Shown: piece after piece, positions 34,192 to 43,124 of the stretch | Position numbering within the stretch: the first letter of the stretch is position 1 | How the letters are laid out: every line of letters starts with the position of its first letter | NCBI GenBank assembly: GCA_036758285.1 | Contig: DAIOWV010000011.1 | Coordinates: 1 to 64,000 of the forward strand | Length of the DNA: 64,000 nucleotides | DNA from: Taishania sp036758285 | Lineage (GTDB): Bacteria > Bacteroidota > Bacteroidia > Flavobacteriales_D > Crocinitomicaceae | Reading direction: 5' to 3' | The notes under the pieces: generated by a model | What the model saw: only the letters and a program-made list of their open reading frames with translations | What the model was told of the DNA's origin: nothing | Databases searched by the model: none | Program-made: the position numbers and the translations under genes

Positions 34192-37100
34192 TTAATCCAA
34201 TGATACGTTAAGACATAATCCTCTCAATTCATGTAATAATACATTAAATGATTCAGGAATTCCTGGTTCAGGAATATTGTCTCCTTTTACGATAGCTTCG
34301 TACGCTTTTGCACGACCCATTACGTCATCAGATTTTACTGTCAATATTTCTTGTAAGATGTTTGCTGCACCAAATGCTTCTAGTGCCCAAACCTCCATTT
34401 CTCCAAAACGCTGACCTCCAAACTGAGCCTTACCACCTAATGGTTGTTGAGTAATCAACGAGTAAGGTCCGATAGAACGAGCATGCATTTTGTCGTCAAC
34501 CATGTGAGATAATTTCAACATGTAGATGATACCTACAGTTGCAGGTTGGTGGAAACGGTCTCCCGTACCTCCATCATACAAGTAAGTTTTTCCAGAACGA
34601 GGAATACCAGCTTTATCACAGTATTCATCAATTTCTGATGGATGAGCACCGTCAAAAATTGGAGTAGCAAACTTAACTCCTAATTTTTCACCAGCCCAAC
34701 CCAAAACAGTTTCATATATCTGTCCAAGGTTCATACGAGAAGGTACCCCTAATGGATTCAATACAATATCAACAGGTGTTCCATCTTCTAAGAATGGCAT
34801 GTCTTCCTGACGAACAATGTTTGCAACAATTCCTTTATTTCCGTGACGTCCTGCCATTTTATCACCAACTTTCAATTTACGTTTTTTAGCAACATAAACT
34901 TTAGCCATTTTGATAATACCTGCTGGAAGTTCATCTCCAACTGAAATATGGAATTTCTTACGCTTATAAGTTCCTAGAATATCATTTGATTTAATTGTAA
35001 AGTTATGCAAAACACGACCAATCAATGTATTCAAACGAGCATCTGCAGTCCAACTAGTTGGGTTAATAATCGTGTAATCAATAGCAAATAAGTTCTTTTC
35101 AGTAAACTTAGATCCTTTTTTAATGATTTCTTCACGGAAATTATTGAATACACCAGCAGATTTCTCTTCACCAATAATTTTCAATAATTTATCAACTAAT
35201 TGCTTTTTCAATACAGCATAATCTTTGTCAAAATCAGTATCAAGACTTTCCAAAATTGGTTTATCTTGAGCTTTTGCTTTACGATCTTTTACAGCTCTTG
35301 AAAATAATTTTTTATCAATAACAACACCTCTTAATGATGGTCCAGCTTTCAAAGATGCGTCTTTCACGTCACCAGCTTTATCACCAAAGATTGCTCTTAA
35401 TAATTTTTCTTCTGGAGAAGGATCAGTTTCACCTTTTGGAGTAATCTTACCAATAAGGATATCACCTTCTTTAATTTCAGCACCAATACGAATCAATCCG
35501 TTTTCATCCAAATCTTTAGTAGCTTCTTCAGAAACGTTTGGAATATCAGAAGTTAACTCTTCCATTCCTCTCTTTGTATCACGTACTTCTAATGTATACT
35601 CATCAATATGAATTGAAGTAAACACGTCATCTCTTACAACTTTTTCAGAAATTACAATCGCATCCTCAAAGTTATAACCTTTCCAAGGCATGAAAGCTAC
35701 TTTAAGGTTTTGACCTAAAGCCAATTCCCCTTGTTGTGTAGCATAACCTTCACATAAAACCTGTCCTTTTTCAACACGATCACCAGTTTTAACAATTGGT
35801 TTCAAGTTAATACAAGTACTTTGGTTTGTTTTTTGGAATTTAGTTAACTGATAACGTTTTTCTTCAGTTTCAAAACTTACTAATTTATCATCTTCAGTCC
35901 AGTCATATGTAATAACGATTTCATTCGCATCAACATATGTCACAACACCTGAACCTTCAGCGTTAACAAGTACTCTAGAGTCTCTTGCTACCAAACGCTC
36001 AATTCCAGTTCCAACAATTGGAGACGCTGGTTTCAACAAAGGAACAGCTTGACGTTGCATGTTAGATCCCATCAATGCACGGTTGGCATCATCGTGCTCT
36101 AAGAAAGGAATAGAAGAAGCTGCAATAGAAGCAATTTGATTTGCACCTACATCCATCAAACTTAATTGTTCTGGATTAACAAGTGGGAAATCACCTTCAT
36201 ATCTAGCTTTAACAAATTCAGTTAAGAATTGACCTTTTTCATCAACTACAGCATTTGCTTGAGCGATTGTTTTTTCATCCTCCTCTTCAGCAGTTAAATA
36301 AACAGGCTCTTCTTTTAAGTTAACTATACCTTTATCAACTGAACGATAAGGAGTTTCAATAAAACCAAGTTTATTAACCTTCGCAAATACACATAAAGAT
36401 GAAATCAAACCAATGTTTGGTCCTTCCGGTGTTTCAATAGTACACAAACGTCCATAGTGAGTGTAGTGAACGTCACGAACCTCAAACCCTGCACGATCAC
36501 GAGAAAGTCCACCAGGTCCTAGTGCAGACAAACGACGCTTGTGAGTTACCTCAGATAGCGGATTTGTCTGGTCCATAAATTGAGACAATTGGTTTGTTCC
36601 AAAAAATGAATTGATAACTGAAGAAAGAGTCTTCGCATTAATCAAGTCAATTGGAGTAAAGACCTCATTGTCACGAACATTCATACGTTCACGAATAGTT
36701 CTAGCCATTCTAGCAAGACCTACACCGAACTGAGAATATAATTGTTCACCAACAGTTCTAACACGACGATTAGATAAGTGGTCAATATCATCAACATCTG
36801 CTTTTGAATTGATTAATTCAATAAGATATTTAATGATTAAAATGATATCATCTTTAGTAAGTACTCTTGATTCTTCTGAATCACTAATACCTAATTTTTT
36901 ATTTAATCTAAAACGTCCAACCTCTCCTAAATCATAACGAGTATCAGAGAAGAATAATTTTTCAAATACAGATTTTGCAGTTTCATAATCAGGTGGTTCT
37001 GCATTACGCAACTGACGGTAGATATGTTCAACAGCCTCTTTTTCAGAGTTTGAAGTATCTTTCTGTAAAGTGTTATATATAATAGTAAAATCAGTACTAT

Positions 37101-38010
37101 TCGCATCTTCTTTATGAAGAATTATCGTTTTAACACCAGCATCAATAATCAAGTCAACATGTTCGTCCTCTAAGATTGTTTCACGATCTAAAAGAACTTC
37201 ATTTCTTTCAATAGAAACAACTTCTCCTGTATCTTCATCTACGAAATCTTCAATCCAAGACTTCAATACACGAGCAGCTAGTTTTCTACCAACTAATTTT
37301 TTTAGTGCAGCTTTTGAAACTTTAACTTCATCCGCTAAACCAAATATTTCTAAAATATCTTTATCGCTTTCATAACCAATCGCACGGAAAAGAGTTGTAA
37401 CAGGCAACTTTTTCTTACGATCGATATAAGCATACATTACATTGTTGATGTCTGTTGCAAATTCAATCCAAGAACCTTTGAAAGGAATTACACGAGCAGA
37501 ATATAATTTTGATCCATTAGCATGTCTGCTTTGACCAAAGAATACTCCTGGAGATCTATGTAATTGAGAAACAATTACACGTTCAGCACCGTTAACAACA
37601 AAAGACCCCTTAGGAGTCATGTAGGGAATCGTACCCAAATATACATCTTGAACAATCGTTTCAAAATCTTCATGTTCAGGGTCTGTACAATATAGTTTTA
37701 ATTTCGCTTTAAGCGGAACACTATAAGTTAAACCACGTTCGATACACTCTTCAATAGTGTATCTTGGAGGATCGATGAAGTAATCCAAAAACTCCAAAAC
37801 AAACTGATTACGAGTATCAGTGATTGGGAAGTTTTCTGCAAATACTTTAAATAATCCTTCACTTTCACGATTTTCTGGAGTTGTTTCCAACTGAAAAAAT
37901 TCTTGGAAAGATTTTAACTGAATATCCAAAAAATCAGGATAATCAAATTGAGCTTTGCCAGAAGCAAAGTTTACTCTTGTTGATATGTTACTTGATGTTG
38001 CCAATGTCAA
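34192..38010 (-). CDS. rpoB: DNA-directed RNA polymerase beta subunit
   Basis: A 1272-residue beta subunit with the conserved N-terminal lobe, the fork loop and the C-terminal hybrid-binding and clamp segments (KMAGRHGNKGIVA, GGKAQFGGQRFGEMEVWALEA). The rifampicin-binding region reads SQFMDQTNPLSEVTHKRRLSALG, with the usual Asp, His and Ser, so no common resistance change is visible. It begins at MTLATSSNISTRVNF, 104 nt downstream of rplL across a hairpin region that may limit read-through. Confidence 0.98.
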   Translation of the reverse strand: MTLATSSNISTRVNFASGKAQFDYPDFLDIQLKSFQEFFQLETTPENRESEGLFKVFAENFPITDTRNQFVLEFLDYFIDPPRYTIEECIERGLTYSVPLKAKLKLYCTDPEHEDFETIVQDVYLGTIPYMTPKGSFVVNGAERVIVSQLHRSPGVFFGQSRHANGSKLYSARVIPFKGSWIEFATDINNVMYAYIDRKKKLPVTTLFRAIGYESDKDILEIFGLADEVKVSKAALKKLVGRKLAARVLKSWIEDFVDEDTGEVVSIERNEVLLDRETILEDEHVDLIIDAGVKTIILHKEDANSTDFTIIYNTLQKDTSNSEKEAVEHIYRQLRNAEPPDYETAKSVFEKLFFSDTRYDLGEVGRFRLNKKLGISDSEESRVLTKDDIILIIKYLIELINSKADVDDIDHLSNRRVRTVGEQLYSQFGVGLARMARTIRERMNVRDNEVFTPIDLINAKTLSSVINSFFGTNQLSQFMDQTNPLSEVTHKRRLSALGPGGLSRDRAGFEVRDVHYTHYGRLCTIETPEGPNIGLISSLCVFAKVNKLGFIETPYRSVDKGIVNLKEEPVYLTAEEEDEKTIAQANAVVDEKGQFLTEFVKARYEGDFPLVNPEQLSLMDVGANQIASIAASSIPFLEHDDANRALMGSNMQRQAVPLLKPASPIVGTGIERLVARDSRVLVNAEGSGVVTYVDANEIVITYDWTEDDKLVSFETEEKRYQLTKFQKTNQSTCINLKPIVKTGDRVEKGQVLCEGYATQQGELALGQNLKVAFMPWKGYNFEDAIVISEKVVRDDVFTSIHIDEYTLEVRDTKRGMEELTSDIPNVSEEATKDLDENGLIRIGAEIKEGDILIGKITPKGETDPSPEEKLLRAIFGDKAGDVKDASLKAGPSLRGVVIDKKLFSRAVKDRKAKAQDKPILESLDTDFDKDYAVLKKQLVDKLLKIIGEEKSAGVFNNFREEIIKKGSKFTEKNLFAIDYTIINPTSWTADARLNTLIGRVLHNFTIKSNDILGTYKRKKFHISVGDELPAGIIKMAKVYVAKKRKLKVGDKMAGRHGNKGIVANIVRQEDMPFLEDGTPVDIVLNPLGVPSRMNLGQIYETVLGWAGEKLGVKFATPIFDGAHPSEIDEYCDKAGIPRSGKTYLYDGGTGDRFHQPATVGIIYMLKLSHMVDDKMHARSIGPYSLITQQPLGGKAQFGGQRFGEMEVWALEAFGAANILQEILTVKSDDVMGRAKAYEAIVKGDNIPEPGIPESFNVLLHELRGLCLNVSLD

Positions 38011-38061
38011 ACGTTTTTGTATATGAAAATGGGCATTTTAGCGTAGTTTACGCATTAAAAT

Positions 38062-38097
38062 AGGAATAGGCACCCCGAAAAATCGGGACGCCTTCCT
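38062..38097 (-). promoter_or_regulatory. hairpin between rplL and rpoB (possible attenuator)
   Basis: An extended stem with inner arms CCCGA (38074-38078) and TCGGG (38083-38087), outer arms AGGC and GCCT, and AGGAA with TTCCT at the ends. No T tract follows on the minus strand. In E. coli the rplL-rpoB gap holds an attenuator and an RNase III site; a similar role is possible. Confidence 0.45.
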
Positions 38098-38114
38098 GTG
38101 TTATAAAGTAAAAA

Positions 38115-38489
38115 TTACTTAATCTCAACTTCAGCTCCAGCCTCTTCTAAAGATTTTTTAAGACCTTCAGCCTCATCTTTAGAAACAGCTTCTTTCAATG
38201 TAGCAGGAGCTCCATCAACTAATTCTTTAGATTCTTTCAAACCTTGACCAGTTAATTCTTTTACTAATTTAACTACAGCTAATTTGTTAGCACCTCCTGA
38301 TTTCAAGATAACAGTAAATTCAGTTTGCTCAGCTGCTGCATCACCAGCACCTCCACCAACTGCTGCTACAGCTACAGCTGCTGCTGCTGGTTCAATTCCG
38401 TACTCATCTTTCAAGATAGTAGCTAATTCGTTAACTTCTTTAACTGTTAAGTTAACTAATGTTTCTGCGATTTGTTTTAAATCTGCCAT
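38115..38489 (-). CDS. rplL: 50S ribosomal protein L7/L12
   Basis: A 124-residue stalk protein starting MADLKQIAETLVNLTVKEVNEL (an upstream in-frame ATG adds three residues and is not used by homologues). The Ala-rich hinge (AAAAVAVAAVGGG) and the C-terminal factor-binding domain (KLAVVKLVKELTGQGLKESKELVDGAP) are complete. L12 recruits translational GTPases. It follows rplJ by about 43 nt. Confidence 0.96.
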   Translation of the reverse strand: MADLKQIAETLVNLTVKEVNELATILKDEYGIEPAAAAVAVAAVGGGAGDAAAEQTEFTVILKSGGANKLAVVKLVKELTGQGLKESKELVDGAPATLKEAVSKDEAEGLKKSLEEAGAEVEIK

Positions 38490-38531
38490 TTTATACAATT
38501 TTAAAAAGGTTCAAATAATAATTTAATAAAA

Positions 38532-39053
38532 CTATGCTCTTTCTTCGAGCGTTTTAAGGATTCCAGCAATCTTACCTCCTTGCCCTTTAAGAGCAGAGAT
38601 AACATTTTTAGCAGGACTTTGAAGCAACCCGATGATATCGCCAATAACTTCTTCTTTGCTCTTAATCGCAACAAGCGCATCCAATTGGTTGTCACCAATA
38701 AAGATTGCTTCTTCGATGTAAGCACCCTTCAACATAGGTTTAGGGTTTTTAGCACGGAAGTCTTTGATCAATTTTGCAGGAGCATTTCCTACCTCAGCGA
38801 ACAAGACAGAAGTTGATCCAGCCAAAACTGTTGGTAAATCACCAAAGTTTTTACTTTCAACTTTCTCAAATGCCTTAGCTAGTAAAGTGTTTTTTACAAC
38901 ACGAATACCGATATTTTGCTGAAAACATTTTCTTCTTAACTGATTGATAACTTCAACTGTCAAATCTGCTGTATCCGCCAGATAGATCACATTAGCGTCA
39001 TTTAACTGAACCGCTAATTCGTCTATATACTTTGCTTTTTCTTCTCTATTCAT
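38532..39053 (-). CDS. rplJ: 50S ribosomal protein L10
   Basis: A 173-residue L10, the base of the L12 stalk. The start MNREEKAKYIDELAVQLNDANV, LRRKCFQQNIGIRVVKNTLL and the C-terminal helix with LLQSPAKNVISALKGQG fit the family; this last helix binds L12 dimers. It lies only 12 nt after rplA, so no autoregulatory L10 leader of the E. coli type is present at this gap. Confidence 0.96.
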   Translation of the reverse strand: MNREEKAKYIDELAVQLNDANVIYLADTADLTVEVINQLRRKCFQQNIGIRVVKNTLLAKAFEKVESKNFGDLPTVLAGSTSVLFAEVGNAPAKLIKDFRAKNPKPMLKGAYIEEAIFIGDNQLDALVAIKSKEEVIGDIIGLLQSPAKNVISALKGQGGKIAGILKTLEERA

Positions 39054-39065
39054 TATAAATCAGTT

Positions 39066-39761
39066 TTAAGCAACAACAGACTTAGCATCAATTTGTATAC
39101 TTGGGCTCATTGTTGCACTCAAGTAAATACTCTTGATATAAGTTCCTTTTGCAGCAGACGGTTTTAATTTAATAAGCGTTTGAATCAACTCATTAACGTT
39201 GTCTTTGATTTTATCACCACTGAAACTAGCACGACCAATTCCAGCATGGATATTACCATATTTATCAACTTTAAAGTCAATTTTACCCGCTTTTACTTCT
39301 TCAACAGCTTTAGCTACGTCCATAGTAACTGTTCCTGTTTTTGGATTTGGCATTAAACCTCTTGGTCCTAAAATACGACCTAAAGCCCCTACTTTACCCA
39401 TTACAGATGGAACAGTGATGATAACGTCGATGTCAGTCCAACCACCTTTGATTTTTTCGATATAATCGTCTAATCCAACGTGATCAGCTCCTGCAGCTTT
39501 AGCTTCTGCTTCTTTGTCAGGAGTACACAACACCAAAACACGTACATCTTTTCCTGTACCATGAGGTAGAGCAACCGTACCACGAACCATTTGGTTTGCT
39601 TTACGAGGATCTACACCCAAACGAACAGATACATCAACAGACGCATCAAATTTAGTAGTTGAAATTTCCTTAACTAAATTACTAGCGTCAGCTAAAGCGT
39701 AAGATTTGTTGAAATCATATTTCGCCAAAATCTCTTTTCTTTTTTTAGATACTCTTGCCAT
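39066..39761 (-). CDS. rplA: 50S ribosomal protein L1
   Basis: A 231-residue L1 protein of the L1 stalk. Visible blocks are VSVRLGVDPRKANQMVRGTVALPHGTGK, LGRILGPRGLMPNPKTGTVT and the C-terminal GTYIKSIYLSATMSPSIQID. Length is normal. It follows rplK by 5 nt. Confidence 0.97.
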   Translation of the reverse strand: MARVSKKRKEILAKYDFNKSYALADASNLVKEISTTKFDASVDVSVRLGVDPRKANQMVRGTVALPHGTGKDVRVLVLCTPDKEAEAKAAGADHVGLDDYIEKIKGGWTDIDVIITVPSVMGKVGALGRILGPRGLMPNPKTGTVTMDVAKAVEEVKAGKIDFKVDKYGNIHAGIGRASFSGDKIKDNVNELIQTLIKLKPSAAKGTYIKSIYLSATMSPSIQIDAKSVVA

Positions 39762-39766
39762 AACTA

Positions 39767-40216
39767 CTAGTTTTTAGATTTAGGTTCTTCACCACCTTTA
39801 ACAGTAACTCCCATGCTACGTGCAGTACCTGCAACCATAGACATTGCTGAATCAACTGTGAAACAATTTAAGTCCGGTAATTTGTCTTCAGCTATCGTAC
39901 GAATCTGGTCCCAAGAAATAGATCCGATTTTAGAACGATTAGGTTCTCCAGATCCTTTTTTGAACTTACCAGTTTCAAGAATTTGAAAAGCTGCCGGCGC
40001 TGTTTTTAATACAAAATCAAATGATTTATCACTGTAAACAGTGATAGCAACTGGAACTACTTTTCCTGCCTTATCTTGTGTTCTAGCATTGAATTGCTTA
40101 CAGAACTCCATGATGTTTACCCCTTTAGAACCTAAAGCAGGTCCAACTGGAGGAGCAGGATTGGCAGCACCACCTTTGATTTGCAATTTAATCAAGCCTG
40201 ATACTTCTTTTGCCAT
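39767..40216 (-). CDS. rplK: 50S ribosomal protein L11
   Basis: A 149-residue L11, which binds the GTPase-associated centre of 23S rRNA. The start MAKEVSGLIKLQIKGGAANPAPPVGPALG and the C-terminal RNA-binding domain (LNCFTVDSAMSMVAGTARSMGV) are as expected. An 81-nt gap separates it from nusG; on the minus strand it contains a repeated AACCCG/CCCG sequence block that could be an L1-type control site, but I cannot show pairing. Confidence 0.97.
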   Translation of the reverse strand: MAKEVSGLIKLQIKGGAANPAPPVGPALGSKGVNIMEFCKQFNARTQDKAGKVVPVAITVYSDKSFDFVLKTAPAAFQILETGKFKKGSGEPNRSKIGSISWDQIRTIAEDKLPDLNCFTVDSAMSMVAGTARSMGVTVKGGEEPKSKN

Positions 40217-40297
40217 TGTATTTATATTATGTAGTCAAACATGAGTATTAACGGGAAGCTTTAGTCGTTACTCACTCCTACGGGTTAAAAAACTTAT

Positions 40298-40849
40298 TTA
40301 TATTTCCTTTTCAACTTGCATATAGCTAAGTTCTAGCAAATTCTTTCTACCGAAAATTTTCACCATAACTTTAAGTTTCTTTTTCTCTTCATTAATTTCT
40401 TCGATTGTACCAGAGAAATTGTTGAAAGGTCCATCGATAACTTTAACAGACTCACCAATAACGTAAGGAATTTTCATTTCCTCTTCCGTTTCTGACAACT
40501 CATCAACTTTACCAATGATTCGATTTACTTCTGCTAAACGCATAGGAACAGGCTCACCACCTTTTTCAGTTCCTAAAAACCCAATAACATTGGGAATACT
40601 TTTAATAACATGTGATACCTCACCCACTAATGCAGCTTCAATTAAGACATATCCAGGAAGATAAGCACGTTCTTTACTTATTTTTTTCCCGTTTCTCATT
40701 TGAAAAACTTTTTCAGTAGGAATCAATACCTGATCAACATAATCTCCTAATTTTAAACGAGAGATTTCAAGATCTAGATATTCTTTAACTTTTTTCTCTT
40801 TACCACTTACAGCTCTTACAACGTACCAACGTTTTTTGATCTCACCCAT
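40298..40849 (-). CDS. nusG: transcription termination/antitermination factor NusG
   Basis: A 183-residue NusG: N-terminal NGN domain (KKRWYVVRAVSGKEKKVKEYLD, RAYLPGYVLIEA, NVIGFLGTEKGGEPVPM) and a C-terminal KOW motif (VIGESVKVIDGPFNNFSGTIEEIN). NusG binds RNA polymerase and links it to ribosomes or Rho. It begins 14 nt after secE. Confidence 0.96.
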   Translation of the reverse strand: MGEIKKRWYVVRAVSGKEKKVKEYLDLEISRLKLGDYVDQVLIPTEKVFQMRNGKKISKERAYLPGYVLIEAALVGEVSHVIKSIPNVIGFLGTEKGGEPVPMRLAEVNRIIGKVDELSETEEEMKIPYVIGESVKVIDGPFNNFSGTIEEINEEKKKLKVMVKIFGRKNLLELSYMQVEKEI

Positions 40850-40863
40850 TTTAAAGAAATATT

Positions 40864-41094
40864 TTAGAATCCACTATAAATGAAACCAAGAAGACCTTTC
40901 CAAAATGATGTATTATCATTTGATTGTGGAACAATACCAAACGCATAATCCATAAAAAATATTATTAATGAAAATATGACAGAGGCGATTACAACAACAA
41001 TTGTATTACTTTGTAATTCTTTCCATGTTGGCCACGTTACATTATGTACCATTTCGGTAACTGTCTCGCTAATATAATTTTTTACTTTTGACAC
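40864..41094 (-). CDS. secE: preprotein translocase subunit SecE
   Basis: A 76-residue, single-span SecE. The conserved amphipathic block is VKNYISETVTEMVHNVTWPTWKELQ, followed by the helix IVVVIASVIFSLIIFFMDY. It stabilises SecY in the protein-export channel. The tRNA-Trp gene is immediately upstream, the usual tRNA-Trp-secE-nusG order of bacteria. Confidence 0.94.
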   Translation of the reverse strand: MSKVKNYISETVTEMVHNVTWPTWKELQSNTIVVVIASVIFSLIIFFMDYAFGIVPQSNDNTSFWKGLLGFIYSGF

Positions 41095-41115
41095 CCTTGT
41101 TTGATTTTAAAGTTG

Positions 41116-41343
41116 CACGGGCTGTAGGATTCGAACCCACGACCAATGGTTTTGGAGACCACTACTCTACCAGCTGAGNNNNNNNNNNNNNNNNNNNNNN
41201 NNNNNNNNNNNNNNNNNNNNNNNNNNNNNNNNNNNNNNNNNNNNNNNNNNNNNNNNNNNNNNNNNNNNNNNNNNNNNNGTAGGATTCGAACCCACGACCA
41301 ATGGTTTTGGAGACCACTACTCTACCAGCTGAGCTAAGCCCGT
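41116..41343 (-). tRNA. tRNA-Trp (CCA), split by an assembly gap
   Basis: Both sides of the 100-N run carry the same tRNA. Reading the minus strand, the right copy gives the 5' part (acceptor ACGGGCT, 41343-41337) and the left copy the 3' part (AGCCCGT with discriminator G at 41116). The anticodon loop is TCTCCAAA, so the anticodon is CCA (Trp). The two copies share an identical 55-nt stretch (41124-41178 and 41279-41333). Joining at that overlap gives one 73-nt tRNA with a perfect 7-bp acceptor stem, so I count one gene, not two. No CCA end is encoded. Confidence 0.88.
41179..41278. other. assembly gap of exactly 100 N (contig join)
   Basis: The run is exactly 100 N, the conventional placeholder for a gap of unknown size. 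The flanking ends share 55 identical bases, the kind of overlap left by a de Bruijn assembler, so the real gap is probably negative (overlap). Confidence 0.95.
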
Positions 41344-41351
41344 GTATAATT

Positions 41352-41375
41352 AAGAGGAAGTCGAAACTTCCTCTT
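41352..41375 (-). terminator. strong hairpin between tuf and tRNA-Trp
   Basis: A perfect 10-bp stem: AAGAGGAAGT (41352-41361) with ACTTCCTCTT (41366-41375), 4-nt loop. The T tract on the minus strand is weak, so it could be an attenuator or a processing signal rather than a full stop; the downstream tRNA-Trp has no other visible promoter. Confidence 0.65.
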
Positions 41376-41391
41376 TATAAGTTATTGAGTA

Positions 41392-42579
41392 TTACTCAAC
41401 GATTTCAGTAACTTGACCAGCACCTACAGTTCTACCACCTTCACGGATAGCGAAACGTAATCCTTTGTCCATCGCAACTGGTACGATTAAGTTTACTTGG
41501 ATTGAAACGTTATCACCTGGCATAACCATTTCACGTCCGTCAGTTAAGATGATTTCACCTGTAACGTCAGTTGTACGGAAATAGAATTGAGGACGGTATT
41601 TGTTATGGAATGGAGTGTGACGTCCACCTTCTTCTTTTTTCAAAACATAAATCTCAGCTTTGAAAGTTTTGTGTGGTTTAGTTGAACCTGGTTTACAGAT
41701 AACCATCCCTCTTTTGATTTGAGACTTATCAATACCACGTAATAACAATCCTACGTTATCACCAGCTTCACCTCTGTCCAAAATTTTACGGAACATCTCA
41801 ACCCCAGTTACAGTAGACGTTAATTTTTCGTCACCCATCCCTAAGATATCAACTGATTCTCCTGAATTGATAATACCAGTTTCAATACGTCCAGTTGCAA
41901 CTGTACCACGACCTGTAATCGTAAATACGTCTTCAACTGGCATCAAGAACGGCTTGTCAATTTCACGTGGAGGCAATTCGATCCAAGTATCAACAGCATC
42001 CATCAAATCGTTTACTGTAGCTACCCACTGATCTTCTCCATTTAAAGCCCCTAATGCAGAACCTTGAATAACTGGAGTATTATCACCATCGTACTCATAG
42101 AAAGAAAGTAACTCTCTAATTTCCATTTCAACCAATTCTAATAATTCAGAATCATCAACCATATCCACTTTGTTCATGAATACAACCATTCTAGGAACAC
42201 CTACTTGACGTCCTAAAAGGATGTGCTCACGAGTTTGAGGCATTGGTCCATCAGTTGCAGCAACAACCAAGATAGCACCATCCATCTGAGCAGCACCAGT
42301 TACCATGTTTTTCACATAGTCAGCGTGTCCAGGACAGTCAACGTGTGCATAGTGACGGTTTTTTGTTTGATACTCAACGTGAGAAGTGTTAATTGTAATA
42401 CCACGCTCTTTTTCCTCTGGTGCATTATCAATAGAAGAGAAATCGCGTTGTTCAGCCAAACCTTGAGATGCCAATACGCTAGAGATAGCAGCAGTCAAAG
42501 TAGTCTTTCCGTGGTCTACGTGTCCAATTGTTCCAATGTTTACGTGTGGCTTGGAACGGTCGAAATTTTCTTTAGCCAT
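41392..42579 (-). CDS. tuf: elongation factor Tu
   Basis: A 395-residue EF-Tu. The G domain shows G1 GHVDHGKTT, DCPGHADY and NKVD; the switch-I region RGITIN and the domain III end (FAIREGGRTVGAGQVTEIVE) are complete. EF-Tu delivers aminoacyl-tRNA to the ribosome. It lies between the tRNA-Thr-Tyr-Gly-Thr group and tRNA-Trp-secE, the same arrangement as tufB in E. coli. Confidence 0.97.
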   Translation of the reverse strand: MAKENFDRSKPHVNIGTIGHVDHGKTTLTAAISSVLASQGLAEQRDFSSIDNAPEEKERGITINTSHVEYQTKNRHYAHVDCPGHADYVKNMVTGAAQMDGAILVVAATDGPMPQTREHILLGRQVGVPRMVVFMNKVDMVDDSELLELVEMEIRELLSFYEYDGDNTPVIQGSALGALNGEDQWVATVNDLMDAVDTWIELPPREIDKPFLMPVEDVFTITGRGTVATGRIETGIINSGESVDILGMGDEKLTSTVTGVEMFRKILDRGEAGDNVGLLLRGIDKSQIKRGMVICKPGSTKPHKTFKAEIYVLKKEEGGRHTPFHNKYRPQFYFRTTDVTGEIILTDGREMVMPGDNVSIQVNLIVPVAMDKGLRFAIREGGRTVGAGQVTEIVE

Positions 42580-42669
42580 TATTTATTTGTTACTTAGTTA
42601 ATAAAAAAACAATCCATTATATATACCAAAATTCACCCAACAATTGGATGAAAATCAATCAAACTCTCG

Positions 42670-42741
42670 AGCCAATGACGAGAATTGAACTCGTGACCTC
42701 TTCCTTACCAAGGAAGCGCTCTACCCCTGAGCTACACCGGC
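42670..42741 (-). tRNA. tRNA-Thr (GGT)
   Basis: Minus-strand acceptor GCCGGTG pairs with CATTGGC; the anticodon loop reads CTTGGTAAG with anticodon GGT (Thr). The T arm GAGTTCAATTC is intact. No CCA end is encoded. It is the last tRNA before tuf. Confidence 0.93.
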
Positions 42742-42765
42742 CTTAAAAGCGATTTAAGTATATTG

Positions 42766-42838
42766 AGCGGGAGACGAGATTCGAACTCGCGACCCTCAGC
42801 TTGGAAGGCTGACGCTCTACCAACTGAGCTACTCCCGC
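42766..42838 (-). tRNA. tRNA-Gly (TCC)
   Basis: Minus-strand acceptor GCGGGAG pairs with CTCCCGC; anticodon loop CTTCCAA with anticodon TCC (Gly). T arm GCGAGTTCGAATCTCGT is complete. No CCA encoded. Confidence 0.95.
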
Positions 42839-42850
42839 TTGTATTTTTTT

Positions 42851-42935
42851 TGGTGGGAGGAGCAGGATTCGAACCTGCGAAGACATAGTCAGCAGATTTA
42901 CAGTCTGATCTCGTTGGCCGCTTGAGTATCCTCCC
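42851..42935 (-). tRNA. tRNA-Tyr (GTA) with encoded CCA
   Basis: Minus-strand acceptor GGGAGGA pairs with TCCTCCC; the anticodon loop CTGTAAA gives GTA (Tyr); the long variable arm is typical for Tyr. The mature part is 42854-42935 and CCA follows in the DNA (42853-42851), unlike the neighbouring tRNAs. Confidence 0.93.
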
Positions 42936-42960
42936 AAAAAAATATAGTGTATAAAATAAG

Positions 42961-43034
42961 AGCCGATAGAGGGACTCGAACCCACGACCTGCTGATTACA
43001 AATCAGCTGCTCTAGCCAGCTGAGCTACATCGGC
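42961..43034 (-). tRNA. tRNA-Thr (TGT)
   Basis: Minus-strand acceptor GCCGATG pairs with TATCGGC with one G-T pair; anticodon loop TTTGTAA with anticodon TGT (Thr). T arm GTGGGTTCGAGTCCC. First gene of the tRNA-tuf operon. No CCA encoded. Confidence 0.93.
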
Positions 43035-43094
43035 TTATTTTAACATTTTCAATACTTAAAGAACTTTCAAAACCAATTTTCACAAATCGGTTTG

Positions 43095-43124
43095 CAAAGA
43101 TACATAAGAATTCTATTTCTGCAA
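43095..43124 (-). promoter_or_regulatory. promoter of the tRNA-Thr-Tyr-Gly-Thr-tuf operon
   Basis: Minus strand TTG (43124-43122), 19 nt, then TATCTTTG (43102-43095): full consensus. The first tRNA begins 61 nt downstream. Confidence 0.75.

Noticed and set aside
34192..38010. Rifampicin-resistance substitution in rpoB
   Set aside because: The cluster reads MDQTNPLSEVTHKRRLSALG with the usual Asp, His and Ser; nothing unusual.
41146..41337. Plus-strand frame across the N run
   Set aside because: It consists of tRNA sequence in antisense plus undetermined bases.
41116..41343. Two tandem tRNA-Trp genes
   Set aside because: Both lie at contig ends that overlap by an identical 55 nt, each is incomplete, and together they make one tRNA of normal length.
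42743..42985. 80-codon minus-strand frame over the tRNA cluster
   Set aside because: It is entirely explained by the tRNA-Gly, tRNA-Tyr and tRNA-Thr genes.
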